6,317 nt of DNA from Bacillota bacterium (GTDB taxonomy: Bacteria > Bacillota_E > JAJZYS01 > JAILZS01). The DNA lies in contig JAKASY010000126.1 of NCBI GenBank assembly GCA_021817625.1, positions 1-6,317 on the forward strand. Direction: 5' to 3'. The notes below the pieces were generated by a model, which was not told the origin of the DNA, did not search any database, and saw nothing but the letters and a program-made list of their open reading frames with translations. A program made the position numbers and the translations under genes. Positions 1 through 5,696 of the stretch are shown piece by piece. The stretch's first letter is position 1. Each line of letters starts with the position of its first letter.

Positions 1-54
1 CGCCGCCGGAGCCTGTTTGAAGGAGTTCGCCAATACCTGCCCCACCGCACCCCC
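1..54. other. Unassigned upstream flank
   Basis: This is the end of whatever lies upstream of the window. One plus-strand frame is open from the edge to a TGA at 68-70 and would end in a proline-rich tail (APPPPHP). Another frame stops at 16-18. Neither tail is long enough to recognise. The terminator that follows suggests that a plus-strand gene ends here, but which frame is real cannot be decided from so few codons. Confidence 0.3.
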
Positions 55-88
55 GCCGCCGCACCCCTGATCGGGGCGGCGGCTTTTT
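55..88 (+). terminator. Rho-independent terminator
   Basis: A strong GC hairpin is followed by five T. The outer stem pairs GCCGCCG (55-61) with CGGCGGC (77-83). The inner stem pairs CCCC (64-67) with GGGG (73-76) around the loop TGATC, with a CA bulge at 62-63. The T run is at 84-88. It would end transcription of a gene upstream of the window and insulate the peptidase gene that starts at 201. Confidence 0.8.
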
Positions 89-184
89 CGTGCGCCCGGG
101 CGAGCGGCCTAGGCAAGACATGCAGGCTTCTGGAAAGTTCGGCAGAACAGCCCACCGTCGTGCCGCCGTCAACACCTTCTCGTC

Positions 185-195
185 AGAAAGAAGTG
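185..195 (+). promoter_or_regulatory. Ribosome binding site of the S53 peptidase gene
   Basis: AGAAAGAAGTG closely resembles the full anti-Shine-Dalgarno complement AGAAAGGAGGTG and ends 5 nt before the ATG at 201. It supports ATG201 as the start, which also gives a clean signal peptide. No convincing -35/-10 pair was found between the terminator and this site. Confidence 0.5.
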
Positions 196-344
196 TGCCC
201 ATGCGCGTTCGGGCGTTTGGCTTGGCAGGCGTCGCCGCGACGCTCGTGGTCGGCGCGCTCGGCTTGTCCACGGTTGGGGCCGACGCCGCTCCCGCGCCGC
301 GGTATCTCCCCTCCCACCTCACCGTGGTGTCGCCCACGCTATTC

Positions 345-371
345 GATCAAAGCGCAAGCGGCTCGCCCTGA
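345..371 (+). other. First frameshift in the S53 gene (apparent 1-base loss)
   Basis: The frame beginning at ATG201 reads TVVSPTLFDQSASGSP and stops at TGA 369-371. Homology continues in the frame one base back: LSPSTPWTFGLVLP, a typical pro-kumamolisin block. Adding one base around 361-368 (for example TCG-GCC-CTG-AGC) would join them as SASGS-A-LSPSTPW. The lesion therefore looks like a single-base deletion, though the exact position within this interval is uncertain. Confidence 0.7.
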
Positions 372-562
372 GCCCGTCCACCCCGTGGACCTTCGGGCTC
401 GTTCTTCCATCGGCCGATCCCGCGGGCCTCGCGGCCTATGCCCAGGCCGTCAGCAACCCGATGTCTTCGCCCTCGTACCACCAGTACCTGGCGAACGCGG
501 CGCTCATGGCCCGCTACGGGCCTTCACCGAATGTCGTGTCTCAGCTCGAGGCGTACCTGGCG

Positions 563-565
563 TAG
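563..565 (+). other. In-frame amber stop inside the S53 propeptide
   Basis: The propeptide reads SQLEAYLA-stop-KGFTTSVSGQ, with homology running unbroken in the same frame on both sides. One C-to-T change from CAG (Gln) would explain the TAG, giving LAQKGF, a usual pattern before the KGF/GF block. TAG is also the genuine stop of the gerAC-type gene in this window, so stop recoding is unlikely. Confidence 0.75.
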
Positions 566-1786
566 AAGGGCTTCACGACCTCGGTGTCGGGGCAGATCCT
601 GGATGTGTCGGGCACGGTCGGTCAGGTGGACGCCGTGTTCGCGACCCACCTCGAGAGCGTCACACCGCCCGGACCCCAGCCGCCCGGCGAGCGCCACGGC
701 CGCTTCGGGGGACGGCCACCCGGCCCCGCGACGGCGCCCGACTCTGCGCTCTCGATCCCGCCGGCCCTGGCGGTCGCGGCCGGCGTCACGGGCCTCGTGC
801 GCAGCGACCTTGCGCCGCTTTCGACGACCATGCAGTTCACCGCCGCGAGCCACGTGACGTACGCCCCGGCGTCGGCCATGCACCCGACGCCGCCCGGCGG
901 CGTGGCCAGCGCCACGCAGGGGCCGATGACGGTCACCGCCCAGCTCCTCGACGCCGGCCGCATGGCCCCCGGCATGGCGGTGCACTACCTGGTCACGGTG
1001 ACGCTCAACGGGGCGCCGGACACGGCCGCCAGCCTGCTTGGCCTCTCCGGCCCGTTCGCGGGCGCGCCGGGCTTCGTCGACACGACCGTCACGAACGCGG
1101 CCGGGCAGTTCGCGCTCGACTTCACCACGTCGCAGGCGCAGACGCTGAGCCTGGCGATGACCGTCGGCGACGGCAAGAACAGCGTGACCGTCCAGCTCCC
1201 GGCGGCCGTGTTCGCGGGCCCCGACGTGAACACGTGCAACCTCGGCGGCGGGGCGACCATCTGCCCGTTCAACCCGGCCCTGAACTCGCTCAATGCCGCC
1301 TACGGCGCGACCGCCCTCAGCGAGGTTCCCGCGAGCAAGGGAGCGGCCACCCTGGCCGTGTTCACCGCCGGCGCCGTCACCGCGCCGTCCGTGGCCGACG
1401 TCGGCGAGTTCGCGTCCACCTTCGGCCTGGCTCCGCCCAGCGTCAGCGTGGCCTACGCCGGCGCCAGCGCCCGCCAGCCCACCGACGCCACCTGCGCTCC
1501 CTTCCTTCCGGGCTACGAGGTCGAGCGGAGCCTCGACCTGCAGATGCTGGAGACCGCGTCGCCCGGCGCGAACATCCAGATCTACGAGTCGGGGAGCCTG
1601 CGCGACGCCCTGAACCAAGTCGTGCGGCAGGACAGCGCCAAGGTGTTCAGCGTCAGCTACGGCGCCGGCGAGATCGCCCAGGCCAACTACGACCCCACCT
1701 CGCAGGCCACATGGCACCCCTTCGCCGAGGAGGCCAACGTCGAGGGCATCACGATCAGCGTCGCGGCGGGCGACAGCGGCGCCTTC

Positions 1787-1797
1787 GAGGGCGCAGT
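1787..1797 (+). other. Second frameshift in the S53 gene (apparent 1-base gain)
   Basis: Frame 2 reads TISVAAGDSGAFEG, the conserved oxyanion-Asp block, then becomes Arg-rich nonsense until TGA 1931-1933. Family homology continues in frame 3 as QYGLSSPMPSYPSSSPYVSVLGATE. Removing one base in GAGGGCGCAG would join them as AFEGQYGLSS or AFEAQYGLSS. A two-base loss would also restore the frame. The nucleophile Ser lies beyond this lesion. Confidence 0.75.
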
Positions 1798-2394
1798 ACG
1801 GGCTGTCGAGCCCCATGCCGTCCTACCCGTCGAGCAGCCCGTACGTGAGCGTTCTGGGCGCCACGGAGACCTCCGTCAGCCCGGCGAGCAGCGTGCAGCT
1901 GAGCGCGCTCTGGGGCGGCAATCTGGGCGGTGAGCTTCCCACGTCGACCCTCCTGGCGTTCCTCTCCGCCGAGAACATGATGGGCGGCGGGATCAGCAGT
2001 CTTGAGCGGAAGCCCTTCTACCAGCGCCTCGCCCGCCCGGAGCCTGGCCGCGTGAACCCCGACTTCTCCTTCGACGGCTCGGTGGTCACGCCCGGGATCC
2101 TGGCGTTCTTCGACGGCACCCTCTACCTGTTCGGCGGCACGAGCACGGACGCCCCGCTGTTCGCCGGCTGGGTCGGCGACCTGAATCAGGCCCTCGGCGT
2201 ACCGCTCGGCAACATGAACCCGGCGATCTACGCGCTCCCTTTGCGGGACCGGAGCTTGGTCATGCCGGTGGCCTTCGGCAATAACGGCGTGTACTCGGTC
2301 CCACCCGGCCTGAACCCGGTGACCGGGCTCGGCACGCTCAACGTGGGCCAGCTCTACGCTGACCTCTCCAGCGCGATCGCGCCCGGTCCCCCTG

Positions 2395-2427
2395 GCCCGG
2401 GCCCTCACGGCCCTCCGGGGCCCGGGC
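2395..2427 (+). repeat. Perfect 10-bp GC inverted repeat at the 3' end of the S53 gene
   Basis: GCCCGGGCCC (2395-2404) is exactly complementary to GGGCCCGGGC (2418-2427), with a 13-nt loop. It lies inside the codons for the Gly/Pro/His tail, 11 nt before the stop codon. The transcript should fold very stably here. No T run follows, so it is not a canonical terminator, but it could stall ribosomes or protect the mRNA 3' end. Confidence 0.65.
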
Positions 2428-2441
2428 ACCACGGCCACTGA

Positions 2442-2908
2442 GTCCCGCAGCGCGATAGTCCAGGCCACGAGCACGAACGCCGCCCGCACGGGCAGCGTTC
2501 GGTCTGGTCTGGGTAGCGGCCGGACCGGTTTGGGGCCTGCGGCCGTATGCACGCGGCGGGCGCTCGGCTTCCTTACTGGCGGGGGGCGGGAACGCGTAGC
2601 GAGCGGCCTCACGCTGCACCGCGGGCACAAGTGCCTGCTTCTTCGGCACGTTTTCCGCAGGTCGTCGGGCCATGCCACCGCAGACTTGGTGCCACAGGTG
2701 CGCATTCCGGTAACGTCGGCCTTCGTACCGCGCTCCTGGTTCCGCTGCGCGCCCTCGACCGAGCGACTGCTCGTAAGCCTTGGCGAGTGGGCCTGGGCAG
2801 GGGCGGCTCTTCTTGTTCTGAGGGGGAAGCCGCTCTGAAAGACCTAGAGTCTTGTGGATGCCGTGGTCGTTCTCTCATAATTGCATACGACTGGGCGCTC
2901 CCCCGCGG
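2442..2908. other. Gene-free convergent intergenic region
   Basis: This stretch separates the peptidase and the convergent MFS gene. Open frames exist on both strands, as expected at high GC, but none gives a recognisable protein or a start with a good ribosome binding site. It contains a GC hairpin (2474-2501), two smaller inverted repeats (2760-2773 and around 2807-2836) and an AT-richer patch near 2871-2885. No tRNA, insertion-sequence end or CRISPR-like repeat was seen. Confidence 0.5.
2474..2501 (+). terminator. Possible terminator hairpin after the S53 gene
   Basis: The arms CGAACGCCGCCCG and CGGGCAGCGTTCG form a 13-bp stem with a single C/A mismatch and a CA tip that would open to a slightly larger loop. 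It begins 33 nt after the stop at 2441. The following sequence, GTCTGGTCTGG, is only mildly U-rich, so efficient intrinsic termination is uncertain. With the hairpin at 2395-2427 it gives two strong structures at this transcript end. Confidence 0.4.
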
Positions 2909-4177
2909 TCACGCCTGCACCTCGATAATCTGGGCCTGGGCCGGCATCCCCACTGTCAGAACGGTCGCGGCGACGATGAGCGCCCCTGCCGCGGCGAAGA
3001 GCGTGCCCAGGGAGAAAGCACCGGCGAGGAGACCCGTGATGAGGCCGCCCAAAGGCGTCGCGATGGTGCTCACGGCGCCGAGGGTGCCGAACACACGGCC
3101 GCGCAGGCCATCGGGAACGGCGCGCTGGACAGACCAGGTGACCATGGTCTCGAGCACGCCGCCGCACACGCCGAACCCTGCCAGGCATAGGAGGTCGGGC
3201 AGCACCGACGGGATACGGGAGAGAGCGACGATGCACAAGCCCGCCGTGCAGGCCGTGGTCGCCAAAGCGGCGCGCAGGGAGAGTCGCCGGCCGACATTGC
3301 TCGCCACCGCGCTCCCCGCCACAACGCCGAGCAGGACCGCAATGCCGAACAGGCCGTAGACGAAGGCGCCGGCATGCAGGACCTGGCGCACCCAGGCGAC
3401 GTCCAGGAATGCCACCGGAGCGAAGGCAAAGTTCGCGAGCAGCGCCAGGGGCAGCGCGCGCCGCAAGAAGGGGCTCCGCCAGATCACACGCTGGCCCTGC
3501 GCCACATCGTTGGCCAGGGCGCGGACGGCCGCTCGGATCCCATGCGCAGCCTGGCGCGCCACCGGCGACCGGGCGCCCAGGCGGAGAAGCGTGAGCGAGA
3601 CGACCGAGGCGGCGAACGAGACGCCGTTCAGGCCGAACAGCACGACCGGGCCCAGGAGGCCGAGGATGAAGCCGCCAAGCGAAGCGCCGGCCAGCTGGGA
3701 CAGGGCCGCCGCGCTCTGGTTCATGCTGTTGGCGGCGTTCAGGTCCTGATCCGCCACGACGGCAGGGAGGAGAGCGGACGCCGCGGGATTGAAGAGCTGG
3801 GATCCCAGCCCCAAGACAAAAACGAGGGCCACCAGAGCCACGACGGGCAAGTGGTTGGCCCTAGCGGCACCGAACAGGGCGAAGGCCAGGATGGCGCGCC
3901 CCACGTCGACCCAGACCATCGTCGCGCGTCGATCCCAGCGGTCGACCAGGGCCCCGGCCACGAGCCCGAAGACCGACGCGAGGCCGAGGATGCCGCCGAC
4001 GAAACCAAGGTCCGACCGACTACCCGTGAGGCTGAGGACCATCCAGTACACGGCCATGAAGAAGAGTTGATTACCCACCTGCGAGACCCACTGCCCGCCC
4101 ACCAGGATGAGCAGGTTGCGGTTGCGCCACAGTCCGACGGGCACGTCGGCGTGGGCCGACCCCACCTGTTCGCCCAT
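2909..4177 (-). CDS. MFS transporter, MFS_3 / macrolide-efflux-like family
   Basis: A 422-residue integral membrane protein, the usual size for 12-helix MFS exporters. Motif A lies between helices 2 and 3 (about residues 75-84: GALVDRWDRR). The MFS_3 (MefA/EntS-like) signature NAANSMNQSAAALSQLAGASLGG spans about 147-169, and VPDGLRGRVFG (about 354-364) is the matching C-half motif. A cytoplasmic loop rich in Arg/Ala (about 205-240) divides the two halves. The family exports drugs, siderophores or other small amphipathic molecules by proton antiport; the substrate here cannot be told. ATG 4177 is chosen because hydrophobic homology starts about 15 residues later and a G-run ribosome site precedes it; the frame is open further upstream but reads as non-coding. 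The gene is convergent with the peptidase and 409 nt downstream of the Ger operon, so it is probably transcribed alone. Confidence 0.88.
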   Translation of the reverse strand: MGEQVGSAHADVPVGLWRNRNLLILVGGQWVSQVGNQLFFMAVYWMVLSLTGSRSDLGFVGGILGLASVFGLVAGALVDRWDRRATMVWVDVGRAILAFALFGAARANHLPVVALVALVFVLGLGSQLFNPAASALLPAVVADQDLNAANSMNQSAAALSQLAGASLGGFILGLLGPVVLFGLNGVSFAASVVSLTLLRLGARSPVARQAAHGIRAAVRALANDVAQGQRVIWRSPFLRRALPLALLANFAFAPVAFLDVAWVRQVLHAGAFVYGLFGIAVLLGVVAGSAVASNVGRRLSLRAALATTACTAGLCIVALSRIPSVLPDLLCLAGFGVCGGVLETMVTWSVQRAVPDGLRGRVFGTLGAVSTIATPLGGLITGLLAGAFSLGTLFAAAGALIVAATVLTVGMPAQAQIIEVQA

Positions 4178-4182
4178 GATCG

Positions 4183-4192
4183 CCCCCCCCCC
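4183..4192 (-). promoter_or_regulatory. G10 homopolymer as ribosome binding site of the MFS gene
   Basis: On the coding strand ten consecutive G residues end 5 nt before the ATG (G10-CGATC-ATG). The position is right for a Shine-Dalgarno element, and no better purine-rich site is visible. A tract of this length is prone to slipped-strand length change, which would alter ribosome binding or promoter spacing without touching the protein. Confidence 0.55.
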
Positions 4193-4524
4193 GTGCGTGG
4201 CCGACGATGGGTTCTGGGACGATCGTGGGCCGGCCCTCCGCCCTGAGGCCGGGGCGGGTCGGTCGCGGGGCGGAGTGCGCCGGCGGCCCGTACATGCCGT
4301 TCCGGATGCGTGGCACACGAACCCGTTCGGAAAACGCTCAACGCCCGCGCCGCCCGCGGTGCGGCGGGGACTCGTGCGACAAGAACCGGTGTAGAAGGCA
4401 GTGAACGAAGACGGCCGAGCGTCACGGCACACGGGCGCCCATCGTCGAGGAATGGGCTGACCCCAGGTGTATACCGAGGTACCCCGAAGGTCGACGACCC
4501 AACCGTCCAAAACCAGACCCTCCC

Positions 4525-4541
4525 TCACCAGCACCTGGTGA
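4525..4541. repeat. Perfect 7-3-7 palindrome upstream of the MFS gene
   Basis: TCACCAG-CAC-CTGGTGA is an exact dyad, 45 nt past the gerAC-type stop and about 350 nt upstream of the MFS ATG. It could be an operator for a dimeric regulator (TetR- or MarR-type sites often have this form). It could also be a small RNA hairpin at the end of the Ger transcript. It has a 3-nt loop and no adjacent U run, so it is a poor terminator. Confidence 0.4.
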
Positions 4542-4586
4542 CCCCAACCTGCCTTTGCAACCGTATGTCGCGTGAGATGCCGGCGC

Positions 4587-5696
4587 CTAGGTCACCCGTC
4601 CATCACTTGTCACGTGGACATGTGCGCTGACCTCGATCGGCATCGTCCTGAATCGGTACGGCCAGCTCGATGCAAGGGCGGGCGTCTCGGCGCAGGCCAT
4701 TCTGCCGAGACCGGTAATGTCCACGCCCTGCTCCTTGAGGCGCCCGAGAAGGCCCTTAAGCTCTTCGAGAACCGCGGCGGCTGCGAGCACGTTCAGATCC
4801 TTTCGCTCTGGCGTGTTCAACGTAACGCCTTCGGCCTCACGCGCCTCTGCGACGAGGTTCATGCTAAGACTGCCACCGGTCGTGTTGACGCGCCGACGAA
4901 CCTGGATGGAGCGTATCCGCAGCGTCATCGGGTGGCGGAGTCCACTCATCGGCACGATCAAGTCCGCGTACGGCTGCTGCCCGACCAGGTAGCCGAGCAC
5001 GGCCGTCTGCCGGGGCGAGAGGCTTCCCACCATACGACCGTCGGCAAAAAGGGCCGTACCGGCCGATCGAAAGCCCGATGGATCGCTCGTAAGAATGGGC
5101 AAGAAGGCGCCCTCACAGCGTCCGACGCTGTCCGAGAGGAAGCGCCACACAGGCATGGCCAGGGACCCGTTGAGCGTCGAGTCTGTGCTTCGCATGTGCG
5201 TGAAGAGTTTGTAGCCGACTCCACCCGGCACCTGAGCGTGCAGAATGACCCGAGCAGACGGCTCCGCGACAGCGGCGTACGCTTCGATCGGGAACTCGGC
5301 GTCGCGAAACATGTAGTCGAATAGGGCGCGACCGTCCTGACGCGCCGCCGCCCCGCCGACGAGCAGGGAGCCCGTAACGGACAGGTCGACCCGGCGTGCG
5401 CTGCGCGCCTGCACGCCGAGCAAGGCATCTCCTACGTTAGCCCCGATCGCGCTGCGAGCGACCGGCTGGGCGTTGCCGCCGCCGGCTCCGCCGCCGGCTC
5501 CGCCACCGGAGACGGTGGCCGGGTTCGTGCCTGTGAACCATTCCGTGGTGACCTCGACGCGACCGCCCTTCGCCAGGTCGATGCCAAGCGACGTGACAAG
5601 CGCCCGCTGATCCACGGCCAGGATCTGCGTGCACCCGGTCAGGCTGAAGACACAGGCTGCCAGGAGTAGCGGCCCAACCCTGCGCCTGACGGTCAT
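4587..5696 (-). CDS. Spore germination lipoprotein, Ger(x)C / GerAC family (C subunit of a germinant receptor)
   Basis: A 369-residue lipoprotein, close to the usual 370-400. The signal peptide has RRR at 4-6, a hydrophobic core and the lipobox LTGC with the lipidated Cys at 22. The N domain follows with the family pattern DQRALVTSLGIDL (29-41) and VEVTTEWF. A Gly/Ala run occupies 64-74, in a region normally a variable loop. The middle matches GDALLGVQ and the RDAEF/AVAEPSARVIL block. The C domain ends with KEQGVDITGLG (about 321-331) and the beta strand IEVSAHVHV, all typical. The family sits on the outer face of the inner spore membrane with GerAA- and GerAB-type subunits and is needed for nutrient-triggered germination. 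ATG 5696 is chosen for the signal peptide and the ATGA overlap with the upstream gene; GGGAGG lies 11 nt before it. It ends with TAG. Confidence 0.92.
   Translation of the reverse strand: MTVRRRVGPLLLAACVFSLTGCTQILAVDQRALVTSLGIDLAKGGRVEVTTEWFTGTNPATVSGGGAGGGAGGGNAQPVARSAIGANVGDALLGVQARSARRVDLSVTGSLLVGGAAARQDGRALFDYMFRDAEFPIEAYAAVAEPSARVILHAQVPGGVGYKLFTHMRSTDSTLNGSLAMPVWRFLSDSVGRCEGAFLPILTSDPSGFRSAGTALFADGRMVGSLSPRQTAVLGYLVGQQPYADLIVPMSGLRHPMTLRIRSIQVRRRVNTTGGSLSMNLVAEAREAEGVTLNTPERKDLNVLAAAAVLEELKGLLGRLKEQGVDITGLGRMACAETPALASSWPYRFRTMPIEVSAHVHVTSDGRVT
5475..5510 (-). repeat. Three-unit 12-bp tandem repeat encoding GGGA-type units in the GerAC-type protein
   Basis: On the coding strand, three consecutive 12-bp units (GGTGGCGGAGCC-like; the first begins with TCC) encode a GGGAGGGAGGG stretch. 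The second and third units are almost identical. The run keeps the reading frame and lies in a loop of the N-terminal domain, so gain or loss of units would only lengthen or shorten a flexible linker. Confidence 0.7.

Larger units (their letters stand above)
201..2441 (+). pseudogene. Secreted S53 (sedolisin / pro-kumamolisin) peptidase, broken by two frameshifts and an amber codon
   Basis: If repaired, the gene would encode about 746 residues of an exported acid serine-carboxyl peptidase. Residues 1-30 form a signal peptide (Arg-rich start, hydrophobic core, GADAA cleavage region). Residues about 40-165 match the pro-kumamolisin propeptide (SPTL, LSPSTPWTFGLVLP, YHQYLANAALMARYGPS, FATHLES). 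A Thr/Val-rich beta-type insert follows, about 242-342. The catalytic domain starts near 355. Its active-site residues are all present: Glu and Asp in ERSLD (codons 1523 and 1535), the oxyanion Asp in AAGDSG (codon 1772) and Ser in GGTSTDAP (codon 2142). SVSYGAGE, GGGIS, PFYQ and PVTGLGTLN are further family blocks. The reading moves from frame 3 to frame 2 near 355-370, meets TAG at 563 and returns to frame 3 near 1787-1797. The family assignment is firm; true decay versus assembly error is open. It is longer than usual sedolisins because of the insert. Confidence 0.85.
4178..4586. other. Gene-free region between the gerAC-type gene and the MFS gene
   Basis: This is the leader and promoter region expected for the MFS gene. 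It holds the G10 tract, a perfect palindrome (4525-4541) and a looser inverted repeat centred on GGTACC (about 4475-4486). The minus-strand frame of the MFS gene stays open up to 4534, but the translated stretch is Arg/Pro/Ser-rich without family resemblance, so I treat it as non-coding. No clear -35/-10 pair or riboswitch fold was recognised, and there is no T-run terminator for the Ger operon. Confidence 0.5.

Noticed and set aside
563..565. Amber recoding (TAG read as an amino acid)
   Set aside because: TAG ends the gerAC-type gene at 4587-4589 at the expected family length, and the peptidase also has frameshifts that recoding would not explain.
524..1816. 430-codon minus-strand open frame opposite the peptidase
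   Set aside because: Arg/Gly/Ala/Val-rich composition with no recognisable domain. It is antisense to clearly conserved S53 sequence.
160..1848. Long plus-strand open frame (frame 1) across the peptidase gene
   Set aside because: Its translation is dominated by Arg, Pro, Gly and Ala with no family motifs. The sedolisin homology lies in the other two frames, so this is a GC-driven shadow.
584..1933. Independent gene starting at GTG 584 as an intact shorter peptidase
   Set aside because: It would begin mid-propeptide, without signal peptide or ribosome binding site, and would end before the catalytic Ser. It is a fragment of the broken gene.
2807..2836. Inverted repeat GCGGCT / AGCCGC as terminator of the MFS gene
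   Set aside because: Only six pairs with a loop of about 19 nt, and no T run on the minus-strand side.
2530..2838. Small plus-strand protein of about 100 residues in the convergent intergenic region
   Set aside because: No ribosome binding site, no recognisable family and an irregular composition. Open frames of this length are expected by chance at this GC content.
2852..2881. Plus-strand promoter TTGTGG-18 nt-CATAAT
   Set aside because: The -10 is good (5 of 6), but the -35 matches only 3 of 6 and no plus-strand gene follows. It probably reflects local AT content in the intergenic region.
4178..4534. N-terminal extension of the MFS protein to 541 residues
   Set aside because: The extra 119 residues are Arg/Pro/Ser-rich and lack membrane segments or similarity, and the G10 ribosome site supports the ATG at 4177.
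4572..5324. 250-codon plus-strand open frame opposite the gerAC-type gene
   Set aside because: It lies antisense to a well-matched GerAC-family gene and shows no domain of its own.
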